Assembly (NCBI RefSeq): GCF_022867795.2
Contig: NZ_CP107006.1
Location: 5,828,001-5,892,000, forward strand
Source: Chitinophaga horti
GTDB lineage: Bacteria > Bacteroidota > Bacteroidia > Chitinophagales > Chitinophagaceae
DNA length: 64,000 nucleotides
Direction: 5' to 3'
The notes beneath the pieces were generated by a model. It ran no database searches, was not told the origin of the DNA, and saw only the letters and a program-made list of their open reading frames with translations. Shown in pieces: positions 59,390 to 64,000 of this stretch (positions within the stretch are counted from its first letter, which is position 1; every line of letters starts with the position of its first letter). The translations under genes were made by a program, and so were the position numbers.

Positions 59390-60616
59390 ATGATCTGGCA
59401 ATTCGCATCCCGTTATTTCTGGGCCAGGAAATCGACCAATGCTATTAATATCATTGCCTGGGTAAGTGTGGGCGCTATCGCCGTTGGTACGGCGGCGCTC
59501 ATTATCGTGTTGAGCGTATTTAACGGCTTTGAAGGCCTCGTTAAATCCCTGTACTCCTCCTTTTATCCAACGCTGAAAGTGGTACCGGCATCCGGTAAAA
59601 CGCTCGTGCTTACGCCACAGCAGCTACGGCAAGTGGCTAAAGACCCTGCTGTGGCGCATTACACGCAGGTAATTGAAGAAAAGGCCGTGTTAAGCTACGG
59701 CGGCGACCAAACGATCGCGGTGGTAAAGGGTGTGGACGATCACTACATGAAAGTAGCCAATATCCAATCCAAAGTGATCCGTGGTAAGTTCGAAACGGTA
59801 GACGATCATGGCTATCGCGCGGTCGTGGGCATTGGCTTGGAAACGGCACTGGGCGTGGATGTAGAGCACAGTGTGGTGCCTGTATCGGTATTCGTACCAA
59901 GGCGGGGCGCCGGCGCAGATTTTAGTATGCCGGAGCAGGCGCTGAACAACGGCGATTTCTATCCTGCAGGCACTTTTGCCCTGCAGCAGGATTTCGACAG
60001 CAAGTACGTACTCACCCATATCGACTTCATGCGCAGTTTGCTCGACATGAAGCCTGGCGAGATGTCTGGCCTCGAACTGGCGCTCAAGCCTGGTAACAGC
60101 GACCTCCGTGTAAAGCGCAGGCTGCAGGAGTTACTCGGCGATCGGGTAGACGTGCAGACGCGTTACGAGCAGAACAAAACCCTTTACAACATCATGCGCA
60201 CCGAAAAGTGGGTGGTGTATAGTTTCCTGAGTTTTATACTCGTCGTTGCCGCCTTCAACATGCTCGGCTCCCTGTCGATGCTGGTGCTGGAAAAGCGAAA
60301 GGACATTACGATTTTAAAGGCCATGGGCAGCACGAACGGCCGCATCCTTCGTATATTCCTGGCCGAGGGGCTGATCATCGCCGTAATAGGCTCTGTTGTG
60401 GGCATAGCGCTGGCATTGATCATGCTTGTGTTGCAGCAACAGTTCGGCATCATCAAACTTGGCGGCGATTCGTTTTTGATAGATGCTTTCCCGGTAGAGA
60501 TGCATGCTGAGGACTTCGGCCTGGTGGCAGGCACCGTCATCGTGATCGGCATCCTGGCGAGCTGGCTTCCTGCCAGGCGGGCCGCAGCGCAGCCGATTGA
60601 TCTGAAGGCTACCTAA
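59390..60616 (+). CDS. LolC/LolE-type ABC transporter permease (FtsX family)
   Basis: A 408-residue inner-membrane protein. It has the MacB/LolE topology: one N-terminal helix (about 20-45), a large periplasmic domain (about 46-270), then three C-terminal helices with the FtsX signature region (MLGSLSMLVLEKRKDITILK, then GSTNGRILRIFL). With an ATPase (LolD) encoded elsewhere it would extract lipoproteins from the inner membrane. It follows rbfA by 15 bp. Confidence 0.9.
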   Translation: MIWQFASRYFWARKSTNAINIIAWVSVGAIAVGTAALIIVLSVFNGFEGLVKSLYSSFYPTLKVVPASGKTLVLTPQQLRQVAKDPAVAHYTQVIEEKAVLSYGGDQTIAVVKGVDDHYMKVANIQSKVIRGKFETVDDHGYRAVVGIGLETALGVDVEHSVVPVSVFVPRRGAGADFSMPEQALNNGDFYPAGTFALQQDFDSKYVLTHIDFMRSLLDMKPGEMSGLELALKPGNSDLRVKRRLQELLGDRVDVQTRYEQNKTLYNIMRTEKWVVYSFLSFILVVAAFNMLGSLSMLVLEKRKDITILKAMGSTNGRILRIFLAEGLIIAVIGSVVGIALALIMLVLQQQFGIIKLGGDSFLIDAFPVEMHAEDFGLVAGTVIVIGILASWLPARRAAAQPIDLKAT

Positions 60617-60652
60617 TTTCTTCTTTTTTGATCAGCTTGGGGTAATCCTGTT

Positions 60653-60678
60653 CAGCCGCCGTTGTGTCACTCACTTCA
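60653..60678 (+). repeat. Dispersed repeat CCGTTGYGTCRC, copy 4
   Basis: Identical over 26 bp to 55345-55370 in the opposite orientation; begins CAGCCGCCGTTG and ends CACTTCA. Degenerate relatives at 35201 and 49401. Confidence 0.7.
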
Positions 60679-60751
60679 GCGGCAGTTTCGCTATCAGTTA
60701 AAGCGAGCAGGAGCATTCATTTTCCTGTTTTATGTAAAAGTTGTAGAGGGG

Positions 60752-60795
60752 AAGTCCAATGTAAGTCCAATGTAAGTCCAATGTAAGTCCAATGA
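60752..60795. repeat. 11-bp tandem repeat AAGTCCAATGT, four copies
   Basis: Four copies in direct succession, the last ending in A instead of T. The 11-bp period equals that of the ATCCTTCG arrays at 35998 and 4333. Confidence 0.85.
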
Positions 60796-60822
60796 GAGAG
60801 TTATGTGACAGTTATCTGGGTG

Positions 60823-60880
60823 TGTCACGTCCTAAAATAGGTTTACACTCTTGTGAGATAATCCGGATTAAGGTTTACAC
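60823..60880 (+). repeat. 58-bp dispersed repeat (copy 2), possible transposon-end relic
   Basis: Starts TGTCACGTCCTAAAATAG and ends TTTACAC; about 50 of 58 positions agree with 36056-36113. Confidence 0.6.
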
Positions 60881-60904
60881 CCGTAATCCAAGACAAGACT
60901 AAAA

Positions 60905-60999
60905 GGGGCTGACCAAAAAGCAAAATGAAGGCTTTGATGACGGGTCTCCATCAGGTACCCGAATAAATTAGGGCTGACCAATACTTTTTGGTCAGCCCC
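60905..60999. repeat. Palindromic element sharing its core with 16718-16829; likely transketolase terminator
   Basis: A perfect 16-bp inverted repeat (60905-60920 and 60984-60999) with GGGGCTGACCAAAAAG ends. An internal extra copy GGGCTGACCAA (60971-60981) makes a local hairpin with the right arm. The core TCTCCATCAGGTACCCG (60945-60961) is identical to 16774-16790, although the ends differ after GGGGCTG. Downstream of the minus-strand transketolase gene it would act as a terminator. Confidence 0.7.
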
Positions 61000-61025
61000 A
61001 CTTCGTTATACGAAAGCGCTACTGG

Positions 61026-61862
61026 CTAGTAGTCGCCCAGTGTTTCAGGCAATTGTGCCAGGGCTTTGGCCAGCTGCTCGTCATTTGGAGCAATACCGTG
61101 CCACTCGTGGGAGCCTTCCATGAAGTCAACCCCTTTGCCCATAGCAGTTTTCATGAGGATACAGATGGGCTGGCCTTTGCCGGTAAGACCTTTCGCTTTT
61201 TCGAGCGTGGCTACCACATCGTCCATATCGTTACCGTTCATGTGCAGTACGTTCCAGCCGAAAGCTTTAAACTTCGCTTCCAGGTCGCCCAGGCTCATCA
61301 CCTTGTCGGTCGGACCGTCAATCTGCTGGCCGTTCCAGTCGATCGTGGAAATGAGGTTGTCGGCCTTATGGTGTGCTGCGAACATAGCTGCTTCCCAGAT
61401 CTGACCTTCGTTCAGCTCACCGTCACCGTGCAGGGAGTAAACAAGGTGAGAATCTTTGTTCATCTTTTTGCTCAGCGCGGCACCGAGGGCTACGCTCATA
61501 CCCTGACCCAGTGAACCACTGGCAATACGGATGCCTGGCAGGTGTTCGTGGGTGGTAGGATGGCCTTGCAGGCGGGAGTCAATCTTACGGAAAGTGCTCA
61601 GTTCCTGGATGGGGAAGTAGCCAGACCTGGCCAGTGCACTGTAAAATACAGGAGAGATGTGTCCGTTCGAAAGGAAGAAAACATCCTCATTGGTGGCGTT
61701 CATATCGAACTTCTCGGGGCGGTGTTCCATTGCCTTGAAATACAAGGCGGTCAGGAAGTCTGTACAGCCCAAAGAGCCGCCAGGGTGGCCACTTTGAACG
61801 GCGTGCACCATCCGCACAATGTCCCTCCTGATCTGGGTAGCAATATCTTTCAGTTCTGGCAT
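61026..61862 (-). CDS. Transketolase, N-terminal (TPP-binding) subunit
   Basis: A 278-residue protein corresponding to the N-terminal half of transketolase in the split form common in Bacteria. The TPP site GDGELNEGQIWEAAM and the HPGGS and GSLGQG motifs are present. It needs the separate C-terminal subunit (normally an adjacent gene) to catalyse two-carbon transfer in the pentose phosphate pathway. No such gene lies immediately downstream here, where a terminator-like palindrome and the convergent LolC/E-type gene are found instead. Start 61862 (MPELKDIATQI) is chosen; the longer frame lacks similarity. Confidence 0.93.
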   Translation of the reverse strand: MPELKDIATQIRRDIVRMVHAVQSGHPGGSLGCTDFLTALYFKAMEHRPEKFDMNATNEDVFFLSNGHISPVFYSALARSGYFPIQELSTFRKIDSRLQGHPTTHEHLPGIRIASGSLGQGMSVALGAALSKKMNKDSHLVYSLHGDGELNEGQIWEAAMFAAHHKADNLISTIDWNGQQIDGPTDKVMSLGDLEAKFKAFGWNVLHMNGNDMDDVVATLEKAKGLTGKGQPICILMKTAMGKGVDFMEGSHEWHGIAPNDEQLAKALAQLPETLGDY

Positions 61863-61997
61863 GATAATTGGCGTTTTATGAGCCGCAAATGTAACAAGTT
61901 TTATAGCAATTTTTAGTGCAAAGGGGTAAAAATGGGGGATATGTGGCGAAAGGCCATGATTTTTATAAATTGCTGATACACATTTCACTGAATTTAA

Positions 61998-62005
61998 TAT
62001 CTTTG
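61998..62005 (+). promoter_or_regulatory. -7 promoter box of the WecA-like gene
   Basis: TATCTTTG matches TAnnTTTG and ends 16 bp before the ATG at 62022. The -33 is weak. Confidence 0.45.
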
Positions 62006-62021
62006 TAAGACAACCCCCGAT

Positions 62022-63176
62022 ATGGAGAATGTAATTATCGCTACCGTACTTAGTTTTGTTATAACCTATTTTTCAGTCCCCATCCTCATCAGGGTGGCCG
62101 ATTTGAAGCATCTGTATGATGAACCTGACGAGCGGAAAGCGCACAAACATCGTATTCCAGCATTGGGTGGCGTGGGATTTTTCTCAGGCTTCCTGATCTC
62201 AATTGCAGTGTGTATTCCTACGCAAAGTGCATCGCCGCTCCAATATTTCATGGCGGCTTACTTCATTATATTTATGGTTGGGCTTAAAGACGACCTGGTG
62301 GGCCTGTCTCCCTTAAAGAAAGTAATTGGCCAGATGGCCGCTTCCTTCGCGATCATTTACCTCGGTAATCTCCAGATACACAACGCTTCAGGACTGTTCG
62401 GCATCTACGATATGTCGCCGCACCTGAGTTCTCTGCTGACTTATTTCACTGTACTTGTTATCATCAACGCTTTTAACCTGATCGACGGGGTTGACGGTCA
62501 GGCTGGCAGCATCGGTATGTTAGTATCTGCTATCCTGGGTGCTTACTTCCTGCATGTGGGTGAAACAGTGTACGCAGTAATGGGATTTTCACTGGCTGCG
62601 GGTCTGGCAGGTTTTCTTATCTACAATATTTCACCAGCAAAAATATTCATGGGCGATACAGGCTCGCTGTTGATCGGCGCTGTTAATGCTATCCTCATCA
62701 TCAAATTCATTGAAGTAGGTGGCAATCCGGCCAGCAAGATGCCAGTCGGATCTGTTCCTGCTGTAGCTTTCGGTATCCTTATCGTGCCTTTGTTCGATAC
62801 GCTGCGCGTATTCTCGATCCGTATGATGAGAGGCCGTTCGCCCTTTTCCGCCGACCGTAACCACATTCACCACTACCTGCTTGCATTGGACCTTAACCAT
62901 AGGCAAACAACCATGACCACGGTACTGGCTAATGCCGGTTTCATCGTAATGGTATTCGCTCTGCAGGGTATGGGAACTACGTCGCTGCTCATCTTCGAGC
63001 TGGGACTGGCCACTGGCCTTACTTACACTTTGTATCTCCTTAAAAAGAAACGTGCAGAAAAACTGGTGCGTGTAGCAGCGGAAGCTGCGGCCGCCGCAAC
63101 AGCAGAAGTAGCGCATGTTAGCAGCAAGGCCAAAATCCTTCGCGTTAGCACCGACGGCGTGCTGGAGAACAAATAG
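62022..63176 (+). CDS. WecA/MraY-family undecaprenyl-phosphate sugar-1-phosphate transferase
   Basis: A 384-residue polyprenyl-phosphate N-acetylhexosamine-1-phosphate transferase. It has about ten membrane helices and the active-site motifs GLKDDLVGL, NLIDGVDGQAG, FMGDTGSL and the cytoplasmic RNHIHHYL (HIHH) motif of WecA-type enzymes. It would start O-antigen or other glycan synthesis by loading GlcNAc-1-P (or a similar sugar) on undecaprenyl phosphate. The C-terminus ends in an Ala/Glu-rich cytoplasmic tail. MraY is distinguished by different motif IV details, so a WecA role is favoured. Confidence 0.92.
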   Translation: MENVIIATVLSFVITYFSVPILIRVADLKHLYDEPDERKAHKHRIPALGGVGFFSGFLISIAVCIPTQSASPLQYFMAAYFIIFMVGLKDDLVGLSPLKKVIGQMAASFAIIYLGNLQIHNASGLFGIYDMSPHLSSLLTYFTVLVIINAFNLIDGVDGQAGSIGMLVSAILGAYFLHVGETVYAVMGFSLAAGLAGFLIYNISPAKIFMGDTGSLLIGAVNAILIIKFIEVGGNPASKMPVGSVPAVAFGILIVPLFDTLRVFSIRMMRGRSPFSADRNHIHHYLLALDLNHRQTTMTTVLANAGFIVMVFALQGMGTTSLLIFELGLATGLTYTLYLLKKKRAEKLVRVAAEAAAAATAEVAHVSSKAKILRVSTDGVLENK

Positions 63177-63298
63177 GCTTTTACTCCGCCGAAAACATAT
63201 TGTCCGCTCATCCTCACCAATTTATACGAATCATCAAACGCCTTTTGATGATTAAAATAATTCATGTAGGTTTGCAAGCACTTTAAGTTTTTATTCTT

Positions 63299-63862
63299 AT
63301 GCAAGACGATCTTAACTTAGTTCTGGATGATGCCCGCGATACAATGGATAAAGCCATTGCACACCTCGAAACTGAACTGACGAAAATTCGCGCCGGCAAA
63401 GCCAATCCCCAGATACTGGATGGTATCACGGTTGATTATTATGGCGCTCCAACGCTTATCGGTCAGGTAGCTAACGTAAGTGTGGCCGACGCAAGAACGC
63501 TCACCATTCAGCCTTGGGAAAAGAATATGTTACAGCCCATCGAAAGGGCAATTATCGCTTCTAATATCGGCCTCAACCCGCAGAATGATGGCCTCATCAT
63601 TCGCCTGTTCCTGCCGCCACTTACCGAAGAAAGAAGGAAGGAGCTCGTGAAAAGGGTGAATGCAGAAGGTGAACATGGCAAAGTAGCGGTTCGTAACATC
63701 CGCCGCGACGCCATCGAATCGATCAAAAAACTGCAGAAAGATGGTTTGAGCGAAGATATCGCGAAAGGCGCTGAAGGTGATGTGCAACAACTTACTGACA
63801 AATACATTGCGCTGGTTGATAAACATTGCGCTGCAAAAGATAAAGAGATCATGGCTATCTAA
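63299..63862 (+). CDS. frr: Ribosome recycling factor
   Basis: A 187-residue cytoplasmic factor that splits post-termination ribosomes together with EF-G. It has the normal length and the family landmarks ETELTKIRAGKANPQILDGI near the N-terminus, the ERRKELVKRVNAEGEHGKVA region (quoted in one 20-residue piece), and VRNIRRDAIESIK. pyrH, often upstream, is not adjacent here. A strong terminator follows. Confidence 0.97.
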   Translation: MQDDLNLVLDDARDTMDKAIAHLETELTKIRAGKANPQILDGITVDYYGAPTLIGQVANVSVADARTLTIQPWEKNMLQPIERAIIASNIGLNPQNDGLIIRLFLPPLTEERRKELVKRVNAEGEHGKVAVRNIRRDAIESIKKLQKDGLSEDIAKGAEGDVQQLTDKYIALVDKHCAAKDKEIMAI

Positions 63863-63886
63863 GCCCTGCTAGTCGATTTCATTGTA

Positions 63887-63915
63887 AGGCGGGACCAACA
63901 GGTCCCGCTTTTTTT
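63887..63915 (+). terminator. Intrinsic terminator after frr
   Basis: GCGGGACC pairs with GGTCCCGC (8 bp) around a 4-nt loop, extended by AA/TT, and ends in seven T. Confidence 0.9.
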
Positions 63916-63944
63916 ATTACATTTATCGACATAAAAGTAACCGT

Positions 63945-64000
63945 ATGCCCCCGTTAAAGTTGTCGAAAATAAGCACCAAGGCCCCGGCCAAGCTGGATAA
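63945..64000 (+). CDS. Partial CDS at the right edge, N-terminus only
   Basis: An ATG at 63945 opens a frame MPPLKLSKISTKAPAKLD that continues past the window. It follows the frr terminator by 30 bp. The short basic N-terminus resembles that of PPK2-type polyphosphate kinases (KLSKISTxxPxxLDK), but 18 residues are too few to be sure. Confidence 0.4.
   Translation, partial: MPPLKLSKISTKAPAKLD

Larger units (their letters stand above)
60617..61025. other. Repeat-rich intergenic region
   Basis: No gene. In order it holds dispersed-repeat copy 4 (60653), an 11-bp tandem repeat (60752), the second 58-bp repeat (60823) and a palindromic element (60905-60999). This is the densest cluster of repeat types in the window. 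Confidence 0.7.

Overview
The window looks like a chromosomal segment of a Bacteroidota bacterium, most likely Chitinophagaceae (Chitinophaga-like). Supporting signs are a type IX secretion (gliding-type) C-terminal domain, several Bacteroidota-specific envelope protein families (DUF5686-type, SIMPL, DUF1361, HmuY), a DksA-like protein with a Lys/Ala/Pro tail, almost no Shine-Dalgarno sequences, and many promoters of the Bacteroidota primary-sigma type (TAnnTTTG as -7 box, sometimes with TTTG 19-20 bp upstream). No rRNA, tRNA, CRISPR array, prophage or complete insertion sequence was seen. Many intergenic spaces carry short palindromic or tandem repeats.

Layout. 1-9.4 kb: a partial gene, an M23 peptidase, alaS, a periplasmic double-PDZ protein, gatB, a thioredoxin-like lipoprotein and a secreted endonuclease/exonuclease/phosphatase-fold protein. 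9.4-16.7 kb: a complete heme-uptake locus (periplasmic binding protein, permease, an ATPase fused in frame to the HmuS-type heme-handling domain, a TonB-dependent receptor and a HmuY-like lipoprotein). Its two promoters share phased direct repeats at an identical distance from the -7 box, and the first has a long structured leader. 16.8-28.3 kb: a DUF5686-type outer-membrane protein; a small regulator cluster (membrane protein plus winged-helix regulator); a creD operon continuing into a radical SAM protein, a small membrane protein, a diacylglycerol-kinase-family protein and a DUF1361 protein, preceded by an operator-like palindrome and a second structured leader; then a large outer-membrane propeller/barrel protein. 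28.4-36.9 kb: metallo-beta-lactamase-fold hydrolase, flippase, arfB/dtd divergent pair, lipoprotein, MazG-like, YihY, glyS, RibD-like reductase and ferredoxin-NADP reductase-like protein. 37-50.6 kb: mfd, a lectin/PKD T9SS cargo, a SIMPL protein, a lipoprotein, gyrB, an AsmA-like protein, a cysteine-rich AraC regulator, a tandem-repeat array and a PepSY-like secreted protein. 50.8-64 kb: ileS with a swapped GIHH signature, the DksA-like protein, a glycosyltransferase fused to a degenerate HAD domain, an MsbA-like ABC exporter, rbfA, a LolC/E-type permease, the N-terminal half of transketolase, a WecA/MraY-family transferase, frr and the start of another gene.

Most genes are conserved housekeeping or envelope functions. 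The most unusual material is regulatory or architectural: the heme locus (AraC-like operators, structured leader, HmuV-HmuS fusion), the creD operon with its palindrome and attenuator-like leader, the GXHH isoleucyl-tRNA synthetase, the zinc-less DksA-like protein with a histone-H1-like tail, and the glycosyltransferase joined to a HAD domain lacking its nucleophile. All assignments come from reading the sequence; no database search was possible.
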